A stretch of DNA of 64,000 nucleotides from Acidobacteriota bacterium (GCA_021794095.1 JAJYRN010000010.1:1-64000), one strand, 5' to 3'; positions 47,584-57,582 are shown, numbered from the stretch's first letter. Notes: generated from the letters alone by a model not told the origin. Made by a program: numbers and translations.

Positions 47584-48720
47584 ATGCGATTCCTGCACAC
47601 TTCCGACTGGCATCTGGGCAAGACCCTCTGCCACGCCGACCTCCTGGATGACCAGGCCCATGCCCTGGAGCAGTTGGCCGCCATGCTGCAAGACACCCGC
47701 GCCGAGGCCCTGGTGGTCGCCGGGGATGTGTACGACCGGGCTGTCCCCCCCCGGGAGGCCGTGGCCCTGCTGGACCAGTTTCTCCACCGCCTGGCGATGG
47801 ACCTCCGCGTACCCGTGCTGATGATCGCCGGCAACCACGACAGCCCGGAGCGGCTGGGGTTCGCCTCCCGATTCCTCACCTCCCACCACCTGCACGTGGC
47901 CGGCCCGCTGACCCCCGAACCGGAACCGGTGGTCCTCGGCGGCACCGCCTTCCACCTCCTGCCCTACGCGGATCCCGCCGTGGGCCGCCAAGCCCTGGCC
48001 GAGCCCTCCATCCACAGCCACCAGGATCTGCTCGCCGTCCAGTTGGCCCGGGCCCGGGCGCACCATCCCCGCGGCTGCCGCTTCGTGGCCGTGGCCCATG
48101 CCTTCGTGATGGGAGGGCTGGTGTCCGAATCGGAACTCGGCCTCGGCGTCGGCGGTGCGGGCCAGGTGGATCCAGGCCTCTTCGCCGGCTGCGATTACGT
48201 GGCCCTGGGACACCTGCACCGGCCCCAGGACGCCGGCGGTCCGGCGGTGCGCTACGCGGGCAGCCTCCTGAAATACAGCGCTTCCGAGGCCTCCCACGTG
48301 AAAGCAGCCACGCTGGTGGAACTCCCGGAGCAGGGCCCGGTCCGCACCGAACCCCTCCCCTTCACGCCCCGCCGGGATCTTCGCCGCCTGCGGGGCGCCT
48401 TCGCGGATCTGCTGGCCGGCGTGCCCGGGAACCGCGAGGACTACCTGTTCCTGGAACTGCTGGAGGACGGCCCCGTCCTCGACGCCATGGCCCGTCTGCG
48501 CCAGGTCTATCCCAACCTCCTGGGCCTCCAGCCCGCGGCCCCCCTGGGCGCGGAGGCGGGCGAGGCCGTGGAGCGGGTGGGGCCCGATCCCCGGGATCTG
48601 GATCCCGAGCGGCTTTTCGAGGCTTTCTTCCACCAGAGCACCGGCCGGGCTCTGGCTGAGGAGGAGCAGACCCTCTTCCGCGAGGCCGCCGCCCGCGCCA
48701 ACGAGGAGGCTACGGCATGA
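47584..48720 (+). CDS. sbcD: Nuclease SbcCD subunit D
   Basis: 378 residues from MRFLHTSDWHLGK, whose Asp8 and His10 with GDVYDR and GNHDSPER form the Mre11-type metallophosphoesterase centre. The frame is open 16 codons further upstream, but the motif-proximal ATG is standard. Ends with a C-terminal capping domain. Its stop overlaps the sbcC start (ATGA). The complex cuts hairpins and blocked DNA ends. Confidence 0.95.
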   Translation: MRFLHTSDWHLGKTLCHADLLDDQAHALEQLAAMLQDTRAEALVVAGDVYDRAVPPREAVALLDQFLHRLAMDLRVPVLMIAGNHDSPERLGFASRFLTSHHLHVAGPLTPEPEPVVLGGTAFHLLPYADPAVGRQALAEPSIHSHQDLLAVQLARARAHHPRGCRFVAVAHAFVMGGLVSESELGLGVGGAGQVDPGLFAGCDYVALGHLHRPQDAGGPAVRYAGSLLKYSASEASHVKAATLVELPEQGPVRTEPLPFTPRRDLRRLRGAFADLLAGVPGNREDYLFLELLEDGPVLDAMARLRQVYPNLLGLQPAAPLGAEAGEAVERVGPDPRDLDPERLFEAFFHQSTGRALAEEEQTLFREAAARANEEATA

Positions 48721-51700
48721 AGCCGCTGCGCCTGGTCCTCGAGGCCTTCGGCCCCTACGCCGGCCGCCAGGAACTGGACTTCGCCGACCTGGGAGGCCGG
48801 GATTTCTTCCTCATCCACGGCCCCACTGGCGCCGGCAAGACCAGCCTCCTGGATGGCATCTGCTACGCCCTCTACGGCGTCACCAGCGGCGGCCTGCGCG
48901 AGGCCCGGGATCTCCGCAGCCACTTCGCGCCCCCCGACCTGCAGACCCGCGTGGTCTTCGATTTCGCCCTGGGCGACCGGATCTATCGGGTGGAGCGCTC
49001 CCCGGAGCAATCGGTGCCGAAGGCCCCGCGGAGCCGGAGGAAGGAGGTGGCGGCCGAGCCGGAATTCCGGCGCCAGGCTCACCTCGCCCACCTCTGGGAG
49101 ATGCGTGGGGGCGACGAGATCCCCCTCGCCACGGCCAAACCCTCCGCCGTGGATGCGAAGGTGGTCCAGCTCATGGGCTTCGAAGCCTCCCAGTTCCGCC
49201 AGGTGGTGTTGCTGCCCCAGGGTCGCTTCCAGGAGTTCATGCTCGCCGGCTCCAGCGAACGCCAGGCCATCCTCCAGACCCTCTTCCAGACAGTGCGCTA
49301 CGCCCGCATCACCGAAGCCCTGGTCGAAGAAGAGAAAGCCCTCCGGGAGGCCAGCCGCGCCACCCTGGCCGAAACCCGGCAACTCCTGGCCCAGGCCCAC
49401 GCGGACTCCATCGAGGGGCTGCCAGCGATGCTCCAGGTCGCCGCCCAGAGGGTGGAAGCCCTCCAAGCCGATCAACGGGCTGCCCTGGACGCCCTCCGGC
49501 GCGACGAGGCCGCCCTCCAGGCGGGCCGGCAGGCTGCCGAACGGCTCGCAGAGCGCGATCGCGCCCAGGCAGAGTTGTCCGCCCTCCAGGCCGTCGCCCG
49601 CCCCATGGCTGTCAAGCGCACCGAACTGGAGCGGGCCCGCCGCGCCGCCGCCCTGGCGCTGGAGGCGGAACGCCTCACCGAAGCCCTGCGGCAGGTGGAA
49701 GCCCTGGTGGAGGCGGAAGCGGGGCTCGTCCGCTCCGACAAGGCCCAGGAGGTGGCCCTGGCCCTGGCGGAACAGGCCCTGGCGAAGGCGGAAGGCCACG
49801 AGGTCCGGCGCGATGAGTTGCGCAGCGCCATCACACGCCTGAAGGATCTCCAGCCCCGTCTGGAGGCCCTGGAGGCCGCCCGCGCCGAGGCCAAGGCCGC
49901 GGCCCTGGCCCGTGGGAACCTGGAGGATCTGCTGGGCGAGCGCAAGCGCGGATTGGACCGGGCTCTGCGCGATCTGGCCGGGCAGCAGGCGCACCTGCAG
50001 GAACACCGCGCCGAGGCCGCCCAGTCCATGAGCCGGGAAAGCCTGCTCTACCAGGCCAAGAAGGTGAGGGGCCAGCGGCAGGAACTCGGTCGCCACAGCG
50101 ACGAGGCCGATCGGGCCGAGGCCGCGCATGCCACCGCCCTGGCGGCCCGGGACGCGGCCCAGGAGGCGGCCTTCCTGTCGCGGGAAAGGCTCCGGGCGCT
50201 GATTGACCGGCGCCTGGAGAGCCACGCAGCCCGCCTCGCCGCCACCCTCGTGGATGGCCTGCCCTGCCCCGTCTGCGGCAGCCTCGACCATCCCCGTCCT
50301 GCCCGTTCCGGCTCCGCCCTGCTGGATGACACGGATCTGCGCTCGGCCCAGGCCCTGGAAGAAGCCGATGCCACCGCCCTGGCGCGGGCCCAGGAAGCCC
50401 TGCAGGCGCGGCTGGGCATTCTGGAGGCCGCCCGGGCCCGGCGCGAGGCCCTGCGGGAGACCCTGGGCGACCAGGCCCACACCTCCCTCGAGGATCTGGC
50501 CGCGCTGGAGGACCGGCAGCGCCGCGATCTGGACCGCAGCCGCTCCGCCTTGTCCCAGTTGCCCGATCTGGAGGCCCGCCAGGCCCACCTGGAAGCCGCC
50601 CAGGCCCAGGCCACCCAGCGGATGGACGAAGCCCAGACGGCCCTTGGCGAGGCCCAGCTCCGGGAAGCTGCCACCAAGACCCGTCTCCAGGTGCTCGAAG
50701 AGGGACTGCTGGCGGAGCTCCGCATTCCGGGGGCCCTGTCCACTCGGCTGGAGCAGGCTGAGCGGGAATTGATGGACTCCGAAGCAGCCCTGGTCGAAGC
50801 GCGGGAGACCCGCGACCGGGCCGCGGCCGCTTCCGGCGAGGCGCGGACCAGGCTTCAGGCCCATCAGGCGCGGGTCGCCGAAAGCCGGACCGCGGCGGAA
50901 GCCGCCGAGGGGGTCTTCGACGCGGCCCTGGCCCACACGGGCTTCCACGACCGTCAGGACTTTGAACGGGCGCGGCGGAATCCGGAGGAGATCGAGCTCC
51001 TGACGGCCGCTCTGGAGGCCCATGACCGCGCCCTGGCGGTGGCCCTGGACCGGGCGGCCCGTGCCGAGGCCCAGGCCGAGGGCCTGGAATCTCCGCGCCT
51101 GACGGCCCTGGAGGCGGCGTACGAAGTGACGCGCAAACGCTACGCCGAGGCGGGCGAGGCCCTGGGCCAGGCCCACGCCGATCAGGCTTCTCTCGCGCGG
51201 CTGGCGGCGGAGCTCACGCGGCTGGCGGAGATCCAGAACGCCCAGGACCGCCGCTACCGTCTGGTGGGCGGCCTGGCGCGGGTGGCCCGGGGCGAGGAGG
51301 GCGACCGCATTTCCTTCGAGCGCTATGTCCAGGGCGCCCTTCTCGACGAGGTACTGGCTTCCGCCTCCGTGCGCCTCCGCCGCATGAGCAAGCTGCGCTA
51401 CGCCCTGCGCCGGGCGGCGGGCAATGGGGATCTCCGCAAGGCGGGCGGGCTCGATCTGGAGATCACGGATACCCACACCGGCCGCGCCCGGCCCGTGAGC
51501 ACCCTTTCCGGAGGCGAGGGCTTCCAGGCCAGCTTGGCCCTGGCGCTGGGCCTCTCGGATGTGGTGCAGCGCCACGCGGGCGGCATCCGGCTGGATACGG
51601 TCTTCATTGACGAGGGCTTCGGCAGCCTCGATCCCGAAGCCCTGGATCTGGCCCTGCGCACCCTGGAGGAGCTCCGCCAAGGCGGACGCCTCGTGGGCCT

Positions 51701-51797
51701 CATCAGCCACCTGGAGGAGATCAAGACGCGCATCCCGGCGCGGCTCGAGGTCACGCCGGGCCCCGGCGGCAGCCACGCGCGGTTCCGGGTGGAGTGA
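48717..51797 (+). CDS. sbcC: Nuclease SbcCD subunit C (Rad50-like ATPase)
   Basis: 1026 residues: Walker A GPTGAGKT at 35-42, two long Ala/Glu/Arg coiled coils separated by the zinc hook Cys517-Pro-Val-Cys520, and a C-terminal ATPase half with signature LSGGEGFQASLALALGLSD and Walker B-type FIDEGFGSLD. It partners SbcD, encoded immediately upstream with a 4-base overlap. Very Ala/Arg-rich arms give many false frames on the other strand. Confidence 0.95.
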   Translation: MKPLRLVLEAFGPYAGRQELDFADLGGRDFFLIHGPTGAGKTSLLDGICYALYGVTSGGLREARDLRSHFAPPDLQTRVVFDFALGDRIYRVERSPEQSVPKAPRSRRKEVAAEPEFRRQAHLAHLWEMRGGDEIPLATAKPSAVDAKVVQLMGFEASQFRQVVLLPQGRFQEFMLAGSSERQAILQTLFQTVRYARITEALVEEEKALREASRATLAETRQLLAQAHADSIEGLPAMLQVAAQRVEALQADQRAALDALRRDEAALQAGRQAAERLAERDRAQAELSALQAVARPMAVKRTELERARRAAALALEAERLTEALRQVEALVEAEAGLVRSDKAQEVALALAEQALAKAEGHEVRRDELRSAITRLKDLQPRLEALEAARAEAKAAALARGNLEDLLGERKRGLDRALRDLAGQQAHLQEHRAEAAQSMSRESLLYQAKKVRGQRQELGRHSDEADRAEAAHATALAARDAAQEAAFLSRERLRALIDRRLESHAARLAATLVDGLPCPVCGSLDHPRPARSGSALLDDTDLRSAQALEEADATALARAQEALQARLGILEAARARREALRETLGDQAHTSLEDLAALEDRQRRDLDRSRSALSQLPDLEARQAHLEAAQAQATQRMDEAQTALGEAQLREAATKTRLQVLEEGLLAELRIPGALSTRLEQAERELMDSEAALVEARETRDRAAAASGEARTRLQAHQARVAESRTAAEAAEGVFDAALAHTGFHDRQDFERARRNPEEIELLTAALEAHDRALAVALDRAARAEAQAEGLESPRLTALEAAYEVTRKRYAEAGEALGQAHADQASLARLAAELTRLAEIQNAQDRRYRLVGGLARVARGEEGDRISFERYVQGALLDEVLASASVRLRRMSKLRYALRRAAGNGDLRKAGGLDLEITDTHTGRARPVSTLSGGEGFQASLALALGLSDVVQRHAGGIRLDTVFIDEGFGSLDPEALDLALRTLEELRQGGRLVGLISHLEEIKTRIPARLEVTPGPGGSHARFRVE

Positions 51798-51809
51798 GCT
51801 CGCCCGGAG

Positions 51810-53423
51810 CTACTTCCCGCCGCGGGTCCCCTGGATGAATCGGGCCACGTTGTCGTGGAGCTGCTTCAGGGCCTCCGGGTGGACGTACACCATGTGGCCG
51901 GAGGGATACCATGCGTAGCTGATGTTCTTCTGGAGATCGGCCGGGATGGGCAGGTGGCGCATCTCGTAGATGGCGGCGAAGTAGGGGGTGGCCAGATCGT
52001 AGTAGCCGCCGTTCAGCATCACCTTGAGGCCCGGGTGGGTCTTCATGGCCGTGGCAAGATCCGGCATCACGTTGAGGGTCATCTGCTGGGATCGGCCCCT
52101 TGCCCCCCGGCGCGCGAAATTCCACTGGCCGATATTCGCGAAGGTGCGGTAGGTCCGCCCCTCGCCGAACTTCAGCTGCTTGCGCACGTAGTCGTTGAAG
52201 GCAGCAATGTAGGCGGAACTGATGGCGGCGGACTGCGGATCGTACTGCGCATCCTTGCCCATGGGATCCAGCGAAGGGCCGGCAAAGCGGGTATCCAGGC
52301 GTCCCGTGGTGAGATCATCCGCGCCCAGCAGCTCATGCTCGAACATGCGGCCGGTGATCCGGAGATCGGCCTTGAGCAGGTAGTCCACCGGCAGGCCCGT
52401 GTACTGGTGGAGCTTCTCGGCCACGGCCTGCCGGCGGGCCGGATCGAGGGCGGCTCCGGCGAGCAGCGCCTCGGCGTACTCGCCCTGGGCGTACTGCTCC
52501 ACTTCGCGCAGGAAGGGCGCCAGGGCCGCGGGGGGCTGGGGCAATTTGTGGTGATAGAAGGCCGTCGCCGCGAAGGTGGGGAGGGCCAGGACATAGGGCA
52601 GGTCCACGCCAGGATTGCGCTGGGCCCCATCCACGCTCAGGTCGAAATTGAGGATCTGGGACAGCAGGATCACGCCGTTGAGGTCCACGGAATCCTGGTT
52701 CTCGAGGATGTTCGCCAGGACCGCGGAACGGGTGGTGCCGTAGCTTTCCCCGAACAGGTATTTGGGCGAATTCCAGCGTCCATACTTGGAGAGGTACTGG
52801 GTGATGAACTGGGCAAAGGCCTGGGCATCACCATCCACGCCGTAGACGGCCTTCCGCCGCGCCTTCATCTCCGCAGCCTGTTTGGCCTTGTCTCCGCCCG
52901 CCGCCAGCAGGCGGCTGAATCCTGCGCCGGGCGCATCAATGAACACCAGGTCGGACACGTCCAGCAGGCTGTCGTCGTTGTTGACGACGGCATAGGGCGC
53001 GGCCGGCGTGTCGCGGCCGTCGCCCGTGATCACGCGCCGGGGGCCAAAGGCGCCCATGTGCAGCCACACGGTCGCGGAGCCCGGCCCCCCGTTGTAGAGG
53101 AAGGTGATGGGACGCTTCTCGGGATCCGCGCCTTTTTTGGTATAGGCGACGTAGAACAGGCTCACGGTCGGATCAGCCTCGTGGTCGCCGGTGCCATGGA
53201 GCACCAGGGTTCCCGCCACCGCCTGGTAGTCCACCCGCTGGCCCTCGACCGTGACCGTGCCCTCGCTGACTGAGGACTGGGGCTGGAACAAGGCAGCGTC
53301 CTGCCCTTCCATCTTCTCCTGGTTGGCCTGGGGTTTGTGGCCCGGATGCCCGCCCTGGCGGGCAAGGGCGGGGAGGCTGCAGAGGAAGGCCGCGGTGGCG
53401 AGCGTGGCGGAGATGCGTCGCAT
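51810..53423 (-). CDS. Secreted S10 family serine carboxypeptidase-like protein
   Basis: 537 residues. Start ATG at 53423 (AGGGG upstream) gives a signal peptide (ISATLATAAFLCSLPALA). The alpha/beta-hydrolase triad of peptidase S10 is visible: Ser227 in GESYG, Asp in NGGYYDLATPY and His in SGHMVY. The oxyanion segment FLYNGGPGSATVW is typical of serine carboxypeptidases. Likely removes C-terminal residues from peptides in the periplasm, adding to the secreted peptidases in this window. Convergent with sbcC at 12 bp. Confidence 0.92.
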   Translation of the reverse strand: MRRISATLATAAFLCSLPALARQGGHPGHKPQANQEKMEGQDAALFQPQSSVSEGTVTVEGQRVDYQAVAGTLVLHGTGDHEADPTVSLFYVAYTKKGADPEKRPITFLYNGGPGSATVWLHMGAFGPRRVITGDGRDTPAAPYAVVNNDDSLLDVSDLVFIDAPGAGFSRLLAAGGDKAKQAAEMKARRKAVYGVDGDAQAFAQFITQYLSKYGRWNSPKYLFGESYGTTRSAVLANILENQDSVDLNGVILLSQILNFDLSVDGAQRNPGVDLPYVLALPTFAATAFYHHKLPQPPAALAPFLREVEQYAQGEYAEALLAGAALDPARRQAVAEKLHQYTGLPVDYLLKADLRITGRMFEHELLGADDLTTGRLDTRFAGPSLDPMGKDAQYDPQSAAISSAYIAAFNDYVRKQLKFGEGRTYRTFANIGQWNFARRGARGRSQQMTLNVMPDLATAMKTHPGLKVMLNGGYYDLATPYFAAIYEMRHLPIPADLQKNISYAWYPSGHMVYVHPEALKQLHDNVARFIQGTRGGK

Positions 53424-53542
53424 GGAGAAACCCCTGAGCGGTGAGGATGGGGACAAACCCATCGGATGGGTGGCGGGAGGCTCCCGGAGTCTAGCTCAAA
53501 TCCCGAGGGTCATCCCGTCCGGCCTCTGGCATCCTCATAGCC

Positions 53543-54307
53543 ATGTCCCGGACTGCAGCCTCCGCCCTTCCCGGATCGCCCTCCCAGACCCGCGGGGAGG
53601 AACTGGCCAACAGCCTGACCCATGGCTTGGGCGCGGCGCTGGCCGTGGCGGCCCTGGTGGTGATGGTGACCCAAGCCGCCCTGCACGGCACCGCCCGGGA
53701 TGTGGTCGGCACGGCTGTCTTCGGCGCCACGCTGATCCTGCTCTACCTCATGTCCACGCTGTACCACGCCTTCCGCGGCCCCCGGGTGAAGCTGGTCTTC
53801 AAGGTGTTCGATCACTCGGCCATCTTCCTGCTCATCGCCGGCACCTACACGCCCTTCTGCCTTTCGGCCCTGGGGAGGAAGCACCCGGGCTGGGGCTGGA
53901 CCATCTTCGGCCTGGTGTGGGGCCTGGCGGCCCTGGGCATCACCTTCAAGAGCGTCTATTACGGCCGCATCGCCAAGGCCATCCTGGCCCCGCCCCCGGT
54001 GGATCACCTGCACACCCCGCCGGTCAAACCCGTGGATCCCGCCTTTGTGAAGCGCATGGGCTGGATCTCCACGGGCATCTACCTCCTCATGGGCTGGATC
54101 ATCGTCGTCGCCGCGCAGCCCCTGGGCCATGCCCTGGATCTGCACGGCCTGTACTGGCTCTTCGGCGGCGGGGCCTTCTACACCCTCGGCGCCCTCGTCT
54201 ACAGCCTCAAGCGGATGCCCTACCACCACGCCCTCTGGCACCTCTTCGTCGTGGCCGGCAGCGCCTGCCATGTGTTCGCGGTGCTCTTCCACGTCATCCC
54301 CGGATGA
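53543..54307 (+). CDS. PAQR/hemolysin III family membrane protein
   Basis: 254 residues with seven membrane helices. PAQR zinc-site residues are present: STLYHAF (Ser-x3-His), VFDHSAIFLLIAGTYTP (Asp), and ALWHLFVVAGSACH (His...His). Bacterial members are called hemolysin III or YqfA/TrhA and affect membrane lipid state; true hemolysin activity is not generally shown. A charged loop (PPPVDHLHTPPVKPVDP) between helices is unusual in length. It ends at 54307; the next gene begins 11 bases later. Confidence 0.9.
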   Translation: MSRTAASALPGSPSQTRGEELANSLTHGLGAALAVAALVVMVTQAALHGTARDVVGTAVFGATLILLYLMSTLYHAFRGPRVKLVFKVFDHSAIFLLIAGTYTPFCLSALGRKHPGWGWTIFGLVWGLAALGITFKSVYYGRIAKAILAPPPVDHLHTPPVKPVDPAFVKRMGWISTGIYLLMGWIIVVAAQPLGHALDLHGLYWLFGGGAFYTLGALVYSLKRMPYHHALWHLFVVAGSACHVFAVLFHVIPG

Positions 54308-54317
54308 CCCCAAGGCC

Positions 54318-55013
54318 GTGATCCCCCTTCCGCTCCTTCCAGGCTTCGCCCACTGGGGCGCGCACTTGGATGCGTGGCTGGCGCGGCCGGAGGGGCTGTG
54401 GATCCACGGCCCCTCGGGTTCTGGCGTGTCCGTCCTGGCCGCTGAACTGGCGGCTCGGCGCGGCGTGCCCTGGCTGGACGCGCACGAGGATTCGGAAGCC
54501 CTGCGATGGCTCGCCGCGTATCCCCGGGGCGTGGTGGCAGCCCCGAACGCGCCGCCGGGATCCGCGCCCTGCCTGGCGCTGCGCCTGCCCGGCCTGGACG
54601 AGGAGCCCTCCGCCCTCCCCCGGCTGCTGGAAGCCATGGCCGCGGAAGAGGGCGTGGCCGGCCCCCTTCCGCCCGCCCTGGGCCGCCTGCCCTGCCCCGG
54701 CAACCTGCGCGAGCTCCGCAACCGGCTGGTGCGCTGGAAACTGCTCGGCCAGCTCCCCGAACCGGAAAGCAGCGGGCCTCCCCACTTCGAATCCGAGGAT
54801 CTCGCCACCAACCTGCACGAGCTGGAGCGGTTCCTCCTGCATCGCGCCCTGCGCCGTGCCTACGGCAACCGCACCGAGGCCGCGACGCGCCTGGGCGTGA
54901 GCCGCCCCCAGCTCTACGCCCTCATCCGCCGCCACGGTGATCCCGTGCGGGGCGAGGCCGCCACGGGCGAGGTTCCCGCCCGCCTGAAACGGAAGCCCCC
55001 GGCGCGCTCCTGA
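54318..55013 (+). CDS. Degenerate sigma-54-activator-like protein with Fis-type HTH
   Basis: 231 residues from a GTG at 54318 (weak AGG upstream). It looks like a shrunken NtrC-family ATPase: the P-loop is GPSGSGVS at 31-38 with Val37 where the essential Lys should be, and no GAFTGA or receiver is found. The late AAA motif CPGNLRELRNRLVRW (compare WPGNIRELENV) and a Fis-type HTH (NRTEAATRLGVSRPQLYALI) are intact. It likely binds DNA but cannot activate sigma-54 by ATP hydrolysis. A full NtrC-type regulator starts about 80 bp downstream, so it may bind the same sites or act as an antagonist. Confidence 0.78.
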   Translation: MIPLPLLPGFAHWGAHLDAWLARPEGLWIHGPSGSGVSVLAAELAARRGVPWLDAHEDSEALRWLAAYPRGVVAAPNAPPGSAPCLALRLPGLDEEPSALPRLLEAMAAEEGVAGPLPPALGRLPCPGNLRELRNRLVRWKLLGQLPEPESSGPPHFESEDLATNLHELERFLLHRALRRAYGNRTEAATRLGVSRPQLYALIRRHGDPVRGEAATGEVPARLKRKPPARS

Positions 55014-55105
55014 TCCGGCCAAAACGTTGCCAAAACTCCAGTCCTCCGCCCCAGGCCCGATAACGTCTCCAGCGGCCACTCCGGCCGTGCATGGGCTGGT
55101 TCGGT

Positions 55106-56620
55106 ATGGCGACTCCCCTTCGGGTGCTGGTGGTGGATGACGATCCCGGGATGCGGGATGGCATGGCCCTGAGCCTGAAGCGGGCCGGGTTCTTCACGGA
55201 ACAGGCCCGCGGCGGCGACGAGGCCCTGCGCATGGTGCGCCCCGGCGCCTACGATGCGGTGGTGACGGACCTCCGCATGCCCGGCATGGACGGCCTCCAG
55301 CTCACGGCCCGCCTCAAGGCCGTGGATCCCGCGCTGCCCGTCCTGCTCATCACCGCCTTCGGCAGCCTCGACGCCGCCCGGGAGGCCATGCGCCTCGGCG
55401 CCTTCGACTTCCTCGCCAAGCCCTTCAGCCCCGACGAGCTGACCTCCGCCGTGAACAAGGCCCTGAAAGCCGAAGGGCGCCTGAAGGCCGAGGAACCCGG
55501 CGAAGCGCCGGTGATCCTCACCCAGGATCCGGTCCTGGGCGAAACCCTGGCTCTGGCGCGGCGCGCCGCGGACAGCCGGGCCACCATCCTCATCCAGGCC
55601 GAGAGCGGCACGGGCAAGGAGCTGCTGGCCAAGCTCATTCACGGCTCCAGCCCCCGCCGGAACGGCCCCTTCGTGGCCATCAACTGCGCGGCGATCCCCG
55701 AGAACCTGCTGGAATCCGAGTTGTTCGGCTACGAGAAGGGCGCCTTCACGGGGGCCACGGGCACCAAGGCCGGGCGCTTCGAGCAGGCCGATGGCGGCAC
55801 CCTGGTGCTCGACGAGGTGGGCGAACTGCCCCTGGGGCTCCAGGGCAAGCTCCTGCGGGCCCTTCAGGAACGCGTGGTGGACCGCCTCGGCGGCACGCGG
55901 CCCATCGCCGTAGATGTGCGCCTCATCGCCCTCACCAACCGCGATCTCCAGGCGGAAGTGAAGGCCGGCCGCTTCCGCGAGGACCTCTACTACCGTCTGA
56001 ACGTCATCCCCCTGGACCTGCCACCCCTGCGGAACCGCCCGGGCGACCTCGAGTTGCTGGCGTCACACTTCGCCGAACGCTACGCCCGGGAGAACGAGCG
56101 GCCCGTTCCAGGGCTCACCCCCAGCTTCTTCGCTGCCCTGGCCCGCCATGGCTGGCCTGGCAACATCCGGGAACTCGAGAACGTCATGCAGCGGTGCGTG
56201 GTCCTCAGCCAGGGGCAGCGCCTGCGCGCATCCGACCTGCACTGGCTCCTGCCCTCCGAGAGCCTGGAAGGCCTGCCGGAAGATCCACCCGAGCGCATTC
56301 CCGCGCCGGCGTGGGATCCTCCGCGACCGGCCGCCCTGGCGGAACCCGCCGCGGCACCGGCCGGAGCCGTGGTCGCGGATCCCGACCAGCCCCTGGTCGG
56401 CGTACCCCTCGGCACCCCCGTGGTGCTGCCCCTGGGCCTCAGCCTGCCCAACCTGGAACGCTTCTGGCTGCTCAGCACCCTCGCCGCCCTCAAGGGCAAC
56501 CGCACCCATGCGGCGGATCAGCTCGACATCGCCCTGCGCACGGTTCGCAACAAGATCAACGAATACCGCGCTGATGGCTTCGAGATTCCTACCAGCCAGC
56601 GCGGGCGGGACGAAGACTGA
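55106..56620 (+). CDS. NtrC-family sigma-54-dependent response regulator
   Basis: 504 residues from the ATG at 55106; an ATG at 55091 is equally possible, as neither has a clear ribosome site. The receiver has Asp55 in VVTDLRMPGMDG. The AAA+ domain has Walker A AESGTGKE at 165-172 and GAFTGA at 212-217, which contacts sigma-54, then WPGNIRELENV. A Pro/Ala-rich linker (about 400-435) precedes a Fis-type HTH (NRTHAADQLDIALRTVRNKI). It activates sigma-54 promoters when phosphorylated. No cognate kinase is adjacent. The degenerate relative lies directly upstream on the same strand. Confidence 0.93.
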   Translation: MATPLRVLVVDDDPGMRDGMALSLKRAGFFTEQARGGDEALRMVRPGAYDAVVTDLRMPGMDGLQLTARLKAVDPALPVLLITAFGSLDAAREAMRLGAFDFLAKPFSPDELTSAVNKALKAEGRLKAEEPGEAPVILTQDPVLGETLALARRAADSRATILIQAESGTGKELLAKLIHGSSPRRNGPFVAINCAAIPENLLESELFGYEKGAFTGATGTKAGRFEQADGGTLVLDEVGELPLGLQGKLLRALQERVVDRLGGTRPIAVDVRLIALTNRDLQAEVKAGRFREDLYYRLNVIPLDLPPLRNRPGDLELLASHFAERYARENERPVPGLTPSFFAALARHGWPGNIRELENVMQRCVVLSQGQRLRASDLHWLLPSESLEGLPEDPPERIPAPAWDPPRPAALAEPAAAPAGAVVADPDQPLVGVPLGTPVVLPLGLSLPNLERFWLLSTLAALKGNRTHAADQLDIALRTVRNKINEYRADGFEIPTSQRGRDED

Positions 56621-56641
56621 TCCCTCCGCCTTGGCGCGGGG

Positions 56642-57577
56642 TCAGCGCTTCACCGGTTCCCCGGCCTTCACCCGCAGCCAGGGCGGGATGGTGATGATAC
56701 TGGTCTCATGGCGGTAGAAGGCGGCGGTGATCTCGGCGCCCAGCAGGAAGATGGCGCAGCTGTAGTAGAGGAAGATCAGCCCGGCAACGATGCTGATGAG
56801 AGAGCCGTACATGATGCCCCACGTCAGCGTGTGCTTCAGGTAGATACCGAAAACCCACTTGGCCAGCCACCAGAGCGTTGTGGAGAGGCCCGCCCCGAGG
56901 AAGGCGTGGCGGAACTTGACATGAAGGCGCGGCAGGTGCTGGAGGACGATGGTGGACACGGCGAGCACCAGCAGCGGTGTGAGGTAGGGCAGCAGGTCGG
57001 TTCGGGGCAGGGGCAGGTGCTTCCGCACGGCGCCGCCCACCAGCAGGGCCAGGAAAAGAACCATGGACAGCACGCCACCGACGAGGACGGCCACCTGGCG
57101 CAGCAGATGATTCTTGCGGGTCTGGCGGTGTTTCTTGATCCGCAGGCCGAAGACGTGGGCCAGGCTGGTATCCAGCTGGCTGATCCCCCAGTAGCTGCCG
57201 AACAGCAGGACGATCCAGGAAAAACCCATGCTGCCGATGCGCAGGCTGTTGGCCACGGCATCCGCCACGAAGGCCTGGGGCAGGTAGGGCACGATGTCAT
57301 GCAGGGTCCGCAGGGTTCCCGGTCCGTAGGCCTTGCTGCCCAGCACGGTGCCCAGCAGCTTGAAGAGCAGGGTGGAGAGCGGAACCAGGCTCACGATCAG
57401 CCAGAAGCTGAGGCCGGCGGCATAGCTGAAGCAGTCATCCTTCTTGTACTTCCCCAGCACTTCAGCGGTGAAAGCCCCGGCGCGGCCCAGGGGGGGCACC
57501 GCCTGCGCCAGCGCCGCCCACGCCGCCTCCAAGCGGGTTCTCACGCGCGCCCAGAGGCCCAGCATCCGCTCGACCAT
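56642..57577 (-). CDS. YihY/BrkB-family inner-membrane protein
   Basis: 311 residues. The ATG at 57577 (TAAGG upstream) fits the family N-terminus; the frame is open much further, without sense. Motifs DDCFSYAAGLSFWLIVSLVPL, FGSYWGISQLDTSLAHVF and YGSLISIVAGLIFLYYSCAIFLLGAEI lie in six or so membrane helices. This is the YihY/BrkB (formerly RNase BN) family, function unsettled. It starts 5 bp after the 66-residue membrane protein gene. Confidence 0.9.
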   Translation of the reverse strand: MVERMLGLWARVRTRLEAAWAALAQAVPPLGRAGAFTAEVLGKYKKDDCFSYAAGLSFWLIVSLVPLSTLLFKLLGTVLGSKAYGPGTLRTLHDIVPYLPQAFVADAVANSLRIGSMGFSWIVLLFGSYWGISQLDTSLAHVFGLRIKKHRQTRKNHLLRQVAVLVGGVLSMVLFLALLVGGAVRKHLPLPRTDLLPYLTPLLVLAVSTIVLQHLPRLHVKFRHAFLGAGLSTTLWWLAKWVFGIYLKHTLTWGIMYGSLISIVAGLIFLYYSCAIFLLGAEITAAFYRHETSIITIPPWLRVKAGEPVKR

Positions 57578-57582
57578 GCGCC

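Noticed and set aside
55060..55075. CCCGATAA before the NtrC-type gene as a sigma-28 -10 box
   Set aside because: No matching -35 at the required distance.
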